The notes under the pieces were generated by a model. The model searched no databases, was not told the origin of the DNA, and saw only the letters and a list, made by a program, of their open reading frames with translations. A program made the position numbers and the translations under genes. A DNA stretch of 41,938 bases from Chloroflexota bacterium (GTDB lineage Bacteria; Chloroflexota; Limnocylindria; Limnocylindrales; CSP1-4), in the NCBI GenBank assembly GCA_003158675.1, contig PMKN01000072.1:5975-47912 (forward strand), read 5' to 3'. Position 1 is the first letter of the stretch, and every line of letters begins with the position of its first letter. This document shows positions 8,325-15,489 of this stretch, in pieces.

Positions 8325-8956
8325 CGGCCTGCCCTGTCGGAGTCGTCGGCGCGGCGGCGCGGATCGGCTGCCCGGGTCTTCTCGGCGAACGCGACGTCGG
8401 CAGCGGCCTCGCGCTCCTTCTCCTGGCGCTTCTCATCGGCGAGTGCCAGGCGCAGGCTCTCGCGAGCTCGGGTCAGGAGGGCCCGCGCGGCGACGTGGCT
8501 GACGCCCAGGGCGCCCGCCAGTTCGAGGCCCGTCAAGTCGCCAACCTCCGCCAGCAGCAATGCGGCCCGTTGTCGCTCCGGGATCCGGGCGAGAGCGCGG
8601 GCGAGCGGGCCGGAAAGGCGCATCTCCATGGCCAGATGCTCGGCAGATGGGGCGGCCCCGTGAGACTCGACCGTGAGAGGCAGGAATCGGACGATGCGGC
8701 GGTGGCGGATCTCATCGAGCGCGATGCGGTGGGCGATCTGATACAGCCAGGCCCGGGCCTTGGCCCTGTCCTCGAGGCTTTCGATGGCGCGGTAGGCACG
8801 GATGAAGGTGTCCTGCGCCAGGTCGGCAGCGAGATCGGCATCTCGCATCATTCGCATCAGGTAGGCATAGATCTCGGCATGATGGCGGGCGAAGAGATCC
8901 TCTATGAAAGCGCGATCGGCAGACCTGTCGGCCGCGGCCGTCACGCCGATCTCCAT
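8321..8956 (-). CDS. ECF-type RNA polymerase sigma factor
   Basis: The 211-residue product has sigma region 2 with the core-binding and -10 helices (AYLMRMMRDADLAADLAQDTFIRAYRAI, then RAWLYQIAHRIALDEIRHRR). It also has region 4 with a helix-turn-helix (PERQRAALLLAEVGDLTGLELAGALGVS), where the tract ARALLTRARESLR is the recognition helix. It lacks regions 1 and 3, as ECF factors do. I chose the ATG at 8956, shortly before the conserved start. A GTG at 9061 would add 35 unconserved residues. Neither has a strong ribosome-binding site. The tail is charged and rich in Glu, Lys and Arg. It is cotranscribed with the anti-sigma gene, which it overlaps. The 139 bp upstream should hold its promoter, perhaps self-recognised, but no clear motif is visible. 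Confidence 0.9.
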   Translation of the reverse strand: MEIGVTAAADRSADRAFIEDLFARHHAEIYAYLMRMMRDADLAADLAQDTFIRAYRAIESLEDRAKARAWLYQIAHRIALDEIRHRRIVRFLPLTVESHGAAPSAEHLAMEMRLSGPLARALARIPERQRAALLLAEVGDLTGLELAGALGVSHVAARALLTRARESLRLALADEKRQEKEREAAADVAFAEKTRAADPRRRADDSDRAGR

Positions 8957-9095
8957 TCGCCAGGTTGTTGCCTCGAGAGCCAAGTCGAGCCCGCCGCTAT
9001 GTCTGAAGCCAGCACGTATGAGCGCGTTGCCGCGCCCTTGGCTGGTTTGACGGCGGCGCACTCACCGCTGTGACGCCGGTGCGATCCCCCTCGTC

Positions 9096-10091
9096 TCATG
9101 GCGGGCCTGCGGATTCCCCTTCGGATCGGTAGCGCAGCAAATGTTCGACCGCTTCCTCCGGAGAGACCGGATTCACGGGCAGACCCGTGCCCAGTTCCAG
9201 GCCGGCGATCTCACGCAGCCGCGGGTGGATCTCCCAGTGCCAATGGTACGTCGTGTCCACCCGCTCGCGGAGAGGCGCAGTATGCAAGACGAGGTTGTAC
9301 GGCGGACCGTCGAGGCTGGCCAGTCGCTGCAAGACATGGCGCAGGGCAGTGGCCGTGGCGGCGATGTCGCCATCTGCTGCGCCGCCGAAGTCCGCGGCAT
9401 GGCGTCGCGGCACGATCCACACCTCGAACGGCGAGCGGGAGGCGAACGGCGCGTAGGCGACGTTCGCCTCGTCCTGCCAGATCAGCCGAGCGCCGGCTTC
9501 CGATTCCTCGCGCGCGATCCTGCAGAACGGGCACTTGCCCTCGCGGATGAGATAGCGAGCGGCGCCGCCGATCTCCTCCGAAATGCGATGCGGTATCTGA
9601 GGCAAATCGTAGAGATCCAGGCACAGGTGGTTGGTTCGGGCGCCGGCTTGGGCGCCCCAGTTCTGGACCACTTGCAGGTACTCGGTCTGGCCGAGCTTGG
9701 TGGCCTCCGCGATGGCCCCGCGGGCGGCCGCAAGCATCTCGCAAAGTAGCTCGCTGCCGACGAGCTGGAGCGATCGATGCTCGCCCGGGGGCGCGACGAT
9801 TGTCCGCCAGCTGCCCGAGGCGCGGGCTTGCGAAAGCGCCACCTGGGCCAGGCTGCGCTCCATCTCCCGAGCCTCTTCGCTCGTGCCGACGACGTGGAAA
9901 GCGTAGTCCTTGAGAATCCGAACTCGGACGCCGTCCCCAGGCGGCTGACCGCAGTTCTGGCACTCGCCGCCGTCGTCGACAGGCTCGGCGCGGAGCGAGA
10001 AGCGACCCCGGTTGAACTGGCGATCGACGACCGTGGCGACCCACCAACCGGTGATGGCGTCGCGGCGTAACTCGAAGAGGCCGGCTCCCAT
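9096..10091 (-). CDS. GalT-like HIT-superfamily protein with altered catalytic motif
   Basis: The fold is that of galactose-1-phosphate uridylyltransferase: an N-terminal ELRRDAITGWWV, a zinc-type CQNC, a QNWGAQAGAR segment, a second zinc-type CPFC, and a C-terminal HWHWEIHPR followed by GLELGTGLPVNPV. Length is 331 residues, normal for the family. Where true GalT has H-P-H-x-Q, holding the uridylylated histidine, this protein reads H-L-C-L-D. The nucleophile position is therefore Cys and the following Gln is Asp. Classical GalT activity is doubtful; it may be another nucleotidyltransferase or phosphorylase. Its ATG overlaps the lipB stop as TGATG, so the two are coupled. No other Leloir pathway gene is nearby. 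Confidence 0.75.
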   Translation of the reverse strand: MGAGLFELRRDAITGWWVATVVDRQFNRGRFSLRAEPVDDGGECQNCGQPPGDGVRVRILKDYAFHVVGTSEEAREMERSLAQVALSQARASGSWRTIVAPPGEHRSLQLVGSELLCEMLAAARGAIAEATKLGQTEYLQVVQNWGAQAGARTNHLCLDLYDLPQIPHRISEEIGGAARYLIREGKCPFCRIAREESEAGARLIWQDEANVAYAPFASRSPFEVWIVPRRHAADFGGAADGDIAATATALRHVLQRLASLDGPPYNLVLHTAPLRERVDTTYHWHWEIHPRLREIAGLELGTGLPVNPVSPEEAVEHLLRYRSEGESAGPP

Positions 10092-10954
10092 CAGCGCCCG
10101 TCCGGGCCAGTCGCGGCGGCGGCTGCGGGGGAGGCCGCAGGGGCGGTGGCTGACGCCGCAGGGGCGGTGGCTTCGGTACCGAGCAACTCCGCGATCTCTC
10201 GCCGGGATCGGGCCGGATCGGCGCGTGGCGGGAGTGCTCCGACAAGTGGCGCTTGCAGGGTTCTGGCGAGGGCTTGCGCGAACTCGGCCGCCGCTTTCCC
10301 GACCGTTTCGGTGGGCGGCTGGGCGGCTTCGTCTCGCTCGCGTGCGATCGAGGTGGATTCGACGCCGGGCAGGCCGCAGGCGTCGATCAAATCGAAGTCC
10401 GCGAGCCTGACCGAGACGTTGAGCGCGATGCCGTGGTAGGTCACGCCGCGTTCCACTCGAACTCCGACGGCACCGATCTTGCGGCTCCCGTCGGCGCACC
10501 AGCATCCGGGGAACCCATCCTTGGGCCCGGCTTCGACCCCGAAGGCTGCACAGGTCTGCGAAAGGGAGGCTTCGAGGGCCCGCACGAACGACCGAATATA
10601 CAGCCCCCGATCGGCCAAACGGACGATTGGATAGGCGGTCAGCTGGCCCGGGCCGTGATACGTGACCTCGCCCCCGCGCTCGGTCCGGATTAGCTCGATG
10701 CGGCGGGCGGCCAATTCCTCGGGACTCGCGAGGACGTGGCTCGGGTCTGAGTGGCGGCCGAGCGTCAGGACGGGCTCGTGCTCGAGCAGCAGCAGCTGGT
10801 CGCCGATCGCGCCTGCCGCGCGAGCCGCCACGAAACGGTGCTGAAGATCCCAGGCGTCGCGATACGGCGTCCGGCCGAGCCACCAGGCTGCCAGGGGCGC
10901 GGCAGCAGCCACGGCTTCCGACGGGTCCCGGGCTAGATGTTCCACGCCCGCCAC
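10091..10954 (-). CDS. lipB: Octanoyltransferase (lipoate biosynthesis)
   Basis: LipB moves octanoyl from acyl carrier protein to lipoyl domains, where LipA then inserts sulfur. The family signature RGGEVTYHGPGQLTAYPI is intact near residue 93. The catalytic Lys lies in RKIGAVGVRV, and the acyl-accepting Cys is in LIDACGLPGV. The core is of normal length, with an extra Ala/Pro-rich tail of about 30 residues at the C-terminus. The start is GTG with no clear ribosome-binding site; a later start is possible because the first 20 residues are not conserved. lipA is not in the window. The downstream GalT-like gene overlaps by one base. Confidence 0.93.
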   Translation of the reverse strand: MAGVEHLARDPSEAVAAAAPLAAWWLGRTPYRDAWDLQHRFVAARAAGAIGDQLLLLEHEPVLTLGRHSDPSHVLASPEELAARRIELIRTERGGEVTYHGPGQLTAYPIVRLADRGLYIRSFVRALEASLSQTCAAFGVEAGPKDGFPGCWCADGSRKIGAVGVRVERGVTYHGIALNVSVRLADFDLIDACGLPGVESTSIARERDEAAQPPTETVGKAAAEFAQALARTLQAPLVGALPPRADPARSRREIAELLGTEATAPAASATAPAASPAAAAATGPDGR

Positions 10955-10962
10955 GATATCAA

Positions 10963-11065
10963 ACGTACGACCGGCCGCCGGCCGGGTCCCGCAGCGGCGC
11001 GGAGTAGAGCCGCTATGGCACCCGATAAGCCGGTCTCTTCCCGGACGGTTGGCCTTTAGCGGCTG
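10963..11065. repeat. 103-bp structured element, copy A
   Basis: This stretch recurs at 29651-29753 with five mismatches and no gaps. Read on the plus strand it can fold as three nested stems: GACCGGC (10969) with GCCGGTC (11029), GGGT (10984) with ACCC (11020), and AGCGGC (10993) with GCCGCT (11009). The last arm can instead pair over eight bases with TAGCGGCT at 11057-11064, an either/or fold like that of riboswitches or attenuators. The single change within the three nested stems' span lies in the inner loop. It overlaps the last three codons of the minus-strand cohesin gene (Ser-Arg-stop). It could be a 3' processing or termination structure of that gene, a plus-strand RNA, or a small mobile palindrome. 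It matches no RNA family that I recognise. Confidence 0.85.
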
Positions 11066-13575
11066 AGGATGGCGGTCCCGAAGCGCCCGAGGGTCAGGAG
11101 CGCGCCTCCCCAGGCCCCGCCGGCGAGCAGGCTCAGCATCGCGAAGATCGATCCGTCATCGCCGCTCTTCTTCTGGCCGGATCCGGAAGCGGGATTGGCC
11201 GCGGCCGGCGACGTGGTCACGTCGGGGCTCGGCTCCGCAGTGGTAGTCGACGCCTCGGTCGCCGCCTCGGTCGCCGCCTCGGTCGCCGCCTCGACTGACG
11301 ACATCGCCGCGGCGCTCGCCTGCGGCGTTTGCGTGCGGCCGCTACCGCCCGTATTGGTCGTCGGTCTGCGCGTGGGCGTCGGGGTTCGCTTAAGCGTCGC
11401 AGTCGCAGTAGGTCTCGCAGTCGGCGCAGGTGTCGCAGTCGGCGCAGGCGTCGCCACGAAGGACGGACCGGGGCTGCAGGCAATGTCGACGCCGCCGCCG
11501 ACCGAGGAGACGTCGCTCAAGGTGTCGCCGTAGCTGCCGCTTCGGCCGTCGAGCATGGTGCCGTCGGCGGGCCCGACCGGAAGCCCAAGGTCAGAGTGGC
11601 CGCAGGCCGTGGCTTTGAACGTGACCTGGAGGAAGGTCTGCGCCCCGGCAGCGACATTCGGGTACGCCGACCCCGTCGGCATGAAGGCCGCGGCAACCGT
11701 GCTCAGGCTGCCCGACGAGTTGGCGGCAGTCACCGAAGCCGGGTCTCCACCCGCCTGGATAGGCGCGTTGGCCCAGGGCGCGCCGTAGGCGAGCGTCTGG
11801 ATCTGCAGCTTCGTGGTGTCGAATGTCACCGTCGCCTGAGTTCCGGCCAGTGGCAGCGGCGAGTGCGATACGACCCGGACAGTGAAGACCGTCCCGATGC
11901 CCACCCCGCTCGGGACAGTGGCTTCGAACCAGTCGGGCGTCGATGCCGTCGGCCCGGGAGTCGGTGCACCTGCGGATGTCGGGCTCGGTGTCGCAGTCGG
12001 CGCAGGTGTCGCAGTCGGCGGAGGCGTCGCCACGAAGGACGGACCGGGGCTGCAGGCAATGTCGACGCCGCCGCCGACCGAGGAGACGTCGCCCAAGGTG
12101 TCGCCGTAGCTGCCGCTTCGGCCGTCGAGCATGGTGCCGTCGGCGGCCCCGACCGGAAGCCCAAGGTCAGAGTGGCCGCAGGCCGTGGCTTTGAAGGTGA
12201 CCTGGAGGAAGGTCTGCGCCCCGGCAGCGACATTCGGGTACGCCGACCCCGTCGGCATGAAGCTCGCGGCAACCGTGCTCAGGCTGCCCGACGAGTTGGC
12301 GGCAGTCACTGAAGCCGGGTCTCCACCCGCCTGGATAGGCGCGTTGGCCCATGGCGCGCCGTAGGCGAGCGTCTGGATCTGCAGCTTCGTCTTGTCGAAC
12401 GTCACCGTCGCCTGAGTTCCGGCCAGTGGCAGCGGCGAGTGCGATACGACCCGGACAGTGAAGACCGTCCCGATGCCGACCCCGCTCGGGACAGTGACTT
12501 CGAACCAGTCGGGCGTCGATGCCGTCGGCCCGGGAGTCGGCGTGCCTGCCGATGTCGGAGGGGGCGTCGGGGTCGCAGTCGGCGTCGGGGTCGCAGTCGG
12601 CGCCGGGGTCGCAGTCGGCGGAGGCGTCTGCGAACCGCTGGGGCAGGCGAAGGGCGTGGGACTCAGCGTTGGCGAGGAGCTGGACGACGCTGTTCCCGTT
12701 GAGGTTGACGTCGGGGAAGGCAAGGGTGTTGGAGTCGGAGTCGGGGTCGGCGGTGAGGTCACGAACGGCGTCGAGCATGGATTGAAGCACGGGTCGATCG
12801 TCGGCGTCGGGGTCGGCGTGATCTGGGTCGTCGCGGTGGAAGTGGGCGTCGCGGTGGAAGTGGACGTCGCGGTGGAAGTGGACGTCGGACTCGGACTCGG
12901 AGTGCCGGCGGGAGAGGTGCTCGCGGACGGGTCGCAGCCGGAAGAGCAGGGATCGATGACATAGCCATCGGCGATCGAGTCGACCGGCAGCGAGCCTCCG
13001 TAGGTATCCGTCGGTGACTTGACTTGACCATAGCCAGTGCCGTCGAGCAGGCCACCCACGCCGGGCACGATCAGCGGGGTCAACAGGGTGCTTCCGCACG
13101 AGGTCACGAGGAAGCTCGCTGAGAAGATGGTCGCGTTCAGGCCGGCAGGGGCGGCGCCACCGTTGCGGGCCGCCGTGCTGTCCATGAATGCCCAGGCGAT
13201 CGTCGGGATCTCGCCTGTCGAATTGACCTGGCTCAAATACGTGCTCACCGCGGCCGGATCTGCGGGATTTGGCAAGCCGACGTACATGACGTTGCCGAGG
13301 CTGGTGTTCTGGGCCATGCCCGTCAGCTCGAGGCGTGTCCTGTCGAAATCAAGCCCGGCCCCGGCGCCGCTCAATGGCGAGCTTCCGTTCGCGTAGACGC
13401 TGACCGTGAAGGTGCTGCCGACACCCTGGTTGTTCACGGCAGGGCCGACACCGATCGTGTTCCCGGCCGCGAGGGCTGGCGCCGCAAGCGAAACGCTCGC
13501 GATAATGACGAGTGCCACGAGGGACGCCGCAGCGTACCTCGTGCGAATCCTTCGCGCCTTTCTGACCCGATCCAC
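11056..13575 (-). CDS. Surface scaffold protein with three cohesin-like domains
   Basis: The GTG at 13575 has GGGAGG eight bases upstream and opens a signal peptide ending LAAPALAAG, giving 839 residues. Three cohesin-type beta-sandwiches follow. The first (about 40-190) includes GSTFTVSVYANG and LDFDRTRLEL. The second and third are near-identical and share GTVFTVRVVSHSPLPLAGTQ and VTFDxTKLQIQTLAYG. Each is separated by Pro/Thr-rich stalks. A final Pro/Thr/Ala region leads to one membrane helix (FAMLSLLAGGAWGGALL) and a short tail ending LSR, so it is anchored to the membrane. Cohesins bind dockerins, and dockerins occur on two PstS-like proteins in this locus. A triple Pho-like repeat lies about 170 bp upstream. 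There is no LPXTG motif. Confidence 0.85.
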   Translation of the reverse strand: MDRVRKARRIRTRYAAASLVALVIIASVSLAAPALAAGNTIGVGPAVNNQGVGSTFTVSVYANGSSPLSGAGAGLDFDRTRLELTGMAQNTSLGNVMYVGLPNPADPAAVSTYLSQVNSTGEIPTIAWAFMDSTAARNGGAAPAGLNATIFSASFLVTSCGSTLLTPLIVPGVGGLLDGTGYGQVKSPTDTYGGSLPVDSIADGYVIDPCSSGCDPSASTSPAGTPSPSPTSTSTATSTSTATPTSTATTQITPTPTPTIDPCFNPCSTPFVTSPPTPTPTPTPLPSPTSTSTGTASSSSSPTLSPTPFACPSGSQTPPPTATPAPTATPTPTATPTPPPTSAGTPTPGPTASTPDWFEVTVPSGVGIGTVFTVRVVSHSPLPLAGTQATVTFDKTKLQIQTLAYGAPWANAPIQAGGDPASVTAANSSGSLSTVAASFMPTGSAYPNVAAGAQTFLQVTFKATACGHSDLGLPVGAADGTMLDGRSGSYGDTLGDVSSVGGGVDIACSPGPSFVATPPPTATPAPTATPSPTSAGAPTPGPTASTPDWFEATVPSGVGIGTVFTVRVVSHSPLPLAGTQATVTFDTTKLQIQTLAYGAPWANAPIQAGGDPASVTAANSSGSLSTVAAAFMPTGSAYPNVAAGAQTFLQVTFKATACGHSDLGLPVGPADGTMLDGRSGSYGDTLSDVSSVGGGVDIACSPGPSFVATPAPTATPAPTARPTATATLKRTPTPTRRPTTNTGGSGRTQTPQASAAAMSSVEAATEAATEAATEASTTTAEPSPDVTTSPAAANPASGSGQKKSGDDGSIFAMLSLLAGGAWGGALLTLGRFGTAILSR
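11451..11962. repeat. Cohesin module repeat, copy 1
   Basis: This is nearly identical to 12027-12538 and lies exactly 576 bp (192 codons) away in the same gene. It encodes the C-proximal cohesin and part of its stalk. The differences are few and scattered, for example Thr for Lys in the VTFDxTKLQ segment. The in-frame spacing and high identity point to a recent duplication or ongoing gene conversion. Confidence 0.85.
12027..12538. repeat. Cohesin module repeat, copy 2
   Basis: This is the middle cohesin of the three-cohesin scaffold, paired with 11451-11962. The first cohesin of the protein is clearly diverged from both, so only this unit has recently doubled. Confidence 0.85.
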
Positions 13576-13671
13576 TCGATCTGCCTCCCGTTTGCACGTC
13601 CCGGCCGCCGGTAGCTCATGGGCTTCTGACCGCCAGCGCGGCCCAATGGCCACCGGCCGGAGGCTCAGCCC

Positions 13672-13694
13672 AGTCCCCGCTCGAGACGGGGACT
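13672..13694 (-). promoter_or_regulatory. Stem-loop in the 5' leader of the cohesin scaffold gene
   Basis: AGTCCCCG and CGGGGACT form a perfect eight-base-pair stem around a seven-base loop. It lies between the proposed Pho promoter and the gene start, so it would be within the mRNA leader. There is no U-run after it on the minus strand, so it is not a typical terminator. It may stabilise or regulate the leader. Confidence 0.45.
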
Positions 13695-13726
13695 CCTTCA
13701 GTCGCTCCGTAGGTCGGCCGGTCGGC

Positions 13727-13770
13727 ACGATACTTCTCGAATGTGTCCGGATCGTTAGCGGCGTGTTATC
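13727..13770 (-). promoter_or_regulatory. Pho-box-like triple repeat and -10 for the cohesin scaffold
   Basis: On the minus strand GATAACA, GCTAACG and GGACACA start exactly 11 bases apart. Nine bases later comes TATCGT (13727-13732), a -10-like hexamer. The 11-base period and the reverse complement of the first two units (GTTATC, GTTAGC) resemble actinobacterial PhoP boxes built on GTTCACC. The same arrangement precedes two other genes of this locus. Confidence 0.55.
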
Positions 13771-14161
13771 AAACAGGCGGCGAATGTGCGCGTACTCGCC
13801 CTGGACGCGAAACACTGGCTGCCCGGGCACGAATGCGTTTGTCCGACGGCACTGGGTTGAGGCCTACGGTCGATGGCTTGCCGAGAAGTTCGGCGGCTGG
13901 CTCTGGGTTGGACATCGGGGCGCCCGGCGCGGCATCAGCAGCGCGGGTCGCCGCCCCGGCCGAGGCCAATCCCGCGGCCGAGGAAATGCCCGCGGCCAAG
14001 AAGGAGCGGATCCGAGGTCAGCTCTTGGGCGAGCCGGCTTTGCTTGGCGCGTGCCCGAAGCCAATCGTCGCCGCTGGCCGACGGCTGGGACTTGGGACGC
14101 ATCATCTCGCCCAGAGCTCCCATGGCCGTCATCCTGGCCGCGTGGAACGAGCTCCCGCGGC
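13771..14161. other. 391 bp without a confident gene
   Basis: It lies between the Pho-like site of the scaffold gene and the stop of the membrane-protein gene. One minus-strand frame from an ATG at 14132 to 13935 (65 residues, MTAMGALGEMM...) has coding-like third positions but no ribosome-binding site, and its end is Gly/Arg-rich. I do not call it. No repeat or RNA structure stands out. Confidence 0.5.
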
Positions 14162-14857
14162 TCACGATGTCGCCTCCGGTCGGGGCATATCGGCCGCGAT
14201 TCGACCGAGCAGGACTGGGAGGGGAGCGAGGGCCAGAACGGCCCCGGCAATCAGGACCAGAGAGACGGCGGGCGAAAGGGGAAGGAAGCCGGCACCGACG
14301 ACAAACACAACCAAACTCTCGAGCACGAGCCGGAACAGGATCGGCCGCGACTTGCGGACGATTAGCGAGAAGCTGAGAAGCGCCGCGTATGCGCAGGTGA
14401 ATCCCGCGATCTCGAAGGCAAGGTACTTGATGGCGTCGAGCTGGCGGAAGTAGAGGACTGTGTCGGAGGAGGCGTTGGCGAACTTGCCGGAGTAGAGCAT
14501 GACGGCGAGCGCAGGCAGGTTGCTGACGATCTCGAGGACGAGCGACATTACGACAAGGCTCACCGCGACGATCACAGCGTAGGGGTTCTCGTTGAACTGC
14601 CGGATGGAGAACATCAGCGCTACGGGCAGGAATGCGAATGCGTAGACGAGAAGGCAGACTCCCTGAGCGACACCGAACCAGTTCGTGCCGGTCGCCACCT
14701 TGTCGGGCACGAGGCCCGAGCCCGGGCTGAAGCTGGGAACCACGAGGAGATAGCAGGCGGCATAGCCGGCCATACCGAGGGCCGCCAGAAACGCCGCTCC
14801 GGCGAAGATCTTCCGCCACCCATCCGAGTTCGACGTCGCCACGTCCGACTTCGCCAC
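14162..14857 (-). CDS. Multi-pass membrane protein, unknown function
   Basis: The GTG at 14857 is preceded by GGAGGAG at six bases and gives 231 residues. The frame stays open 124 codons further upstream, but that part is low-complexity and lacks a ribosome-binding site. Six or more hydrophobic helices can be seen (IFAGAAFLAALGMAGYAACYLL, FGVAQGVCLLVYAFAFLPVAL, AVIVAVSLVVMSLVLEIV and others), separated by short loops. Size and layout recall DUF4386-type proteins, though I cannot confirm this. It stands between two genes of the cohesin/dockerin cluster on the same strand and may or may not belong to it. Confidence 0.7.
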   Translation of the reverse strand: MAKSDVATSNSDGWRKIFAGAAFLAALGMAGYAACYLLVVPSFSPGSGLVPDKVATGTNWFGVAQGVCLLVYAFAFLPVALMFSIRQFNENPYAVIVAVSLVVMSLVLEIVSNLPALAVMLYSGKFANASSDTVLYFRQLDAIKYLAFEIAGFTCAYAALLSFSLIVRKSRPILFRLVLESLVVFVVGAGFLPLSPAVSLVLIAGAVLALAPLPVLLGRIAADMPRPEATS

Positions 14858-15489
14858 CTTCGTCTCCTCCACACCTTTCGGGCACATACCTGCGGACCAT
14901 AGCCGGGACGCGTTAACATTTTCGCCGGACGTTGATCCCGGAATCGAAAGTGGCGAGTCGTTCGGCGACCAACGCTCCGGCTGCACTTCCACTGCCTGCC
15001 TCAGGAAGGCGGACTCGACTCGGGCTGGGCCAGAAGGGTCGCTCTTGGTCGGACTGCGCAGCTTCTTCGGCGACTCCAGCGGAGTTTCGACCACCCGCTC
15101 AACGGTTGCCCTCACGCGCCCCAGGGTGACCACGATCGGCTTCGGTTTGGCAACGCCCGCCGTCGCGCGGGCACCACGTTCATCTCCCTTGTAGGGAGAG
15201 ACGAGTCTATCGCGCCCCCGGCGGCTCACCGGGAGACGCAGCGCTAGGGGTCAAGCACCCGGGCGCCAAAGGACAGCCGGCAAGCATGCCTCCGCATTGT
15301 TCGTGTTACGGAGTCTGATTTGCAGACGCGGCCCGGGCATCCCAGACGCGATAGGCGGCGGCCTGTCGGATTCCCGACGCACCCATCACGGCGATTGGGA
15401 TCGTGCTGCGGATTCGGACACGAGCATCATTCGGACTGGGCAGTCCCCAAGCGCGCCGGTCGACGGCTGCAGCGTGGCGGCAGGACCGC
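14858..15489. other. 632 bp intergenic stretch with several short hairpins
   Basis: No gene is supported. Three small hairpins are visible: TCTCCC/GGGAGA at 15183-15199, CTCCG/CGGAG at 15290-15313, and GTCTG/CAGAC at 15313-15327. The last two share a base and lie about 160 bp after the dockerin-gene stop, so they may end its transcript. The minus-strand frame over 14858-15229 is open but of low complexity. Confidence 0.5.

Noticed and set aside
9096-10883. A single 595-codon frame joining the GalT-like gene with upstream sequence
   Set aside because: The upstream half is the out-of-frame shadow of lipB. The ATG at 10091 overlaps the lipB stop and begins the GalT-like domain.
10963-11065. Integron attC site or 5S rRNA fragment
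   Set aside because: The attC core motifs are not paired at the ends. The minus-strand resemblance to a 5S start (GGTGCCATAGCGG) stops after a few bases.
11329-12312. A 327-codon plus-strand frame across the cohesin scaffold
   Set aside because: It is Arg-rich and repeats with the modules of the minus-strand gene. It is the antisense shadow of GC-rich repeat DNA, without start site or domain.
12550-12940. Simple-sequence array that looked like a tandem repeat or CRISPR
   Set aside because: The short repeats encode Pro/Thr stalks in frame. There are no regular spacers and no cas genes in the window.
14900-14945. A Pho-like site before the membrane-protein gene
   Set aside because: Only two units fit the 11-base spacing; the third is three bases out of phase.
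14858-15229. A 124-codon N-terminal extension of the membrane protein
   Set aside because: Low-complexity sequence with no ribosome-binding site, while GGAGGAG sits correctly before the GTG at 14857.
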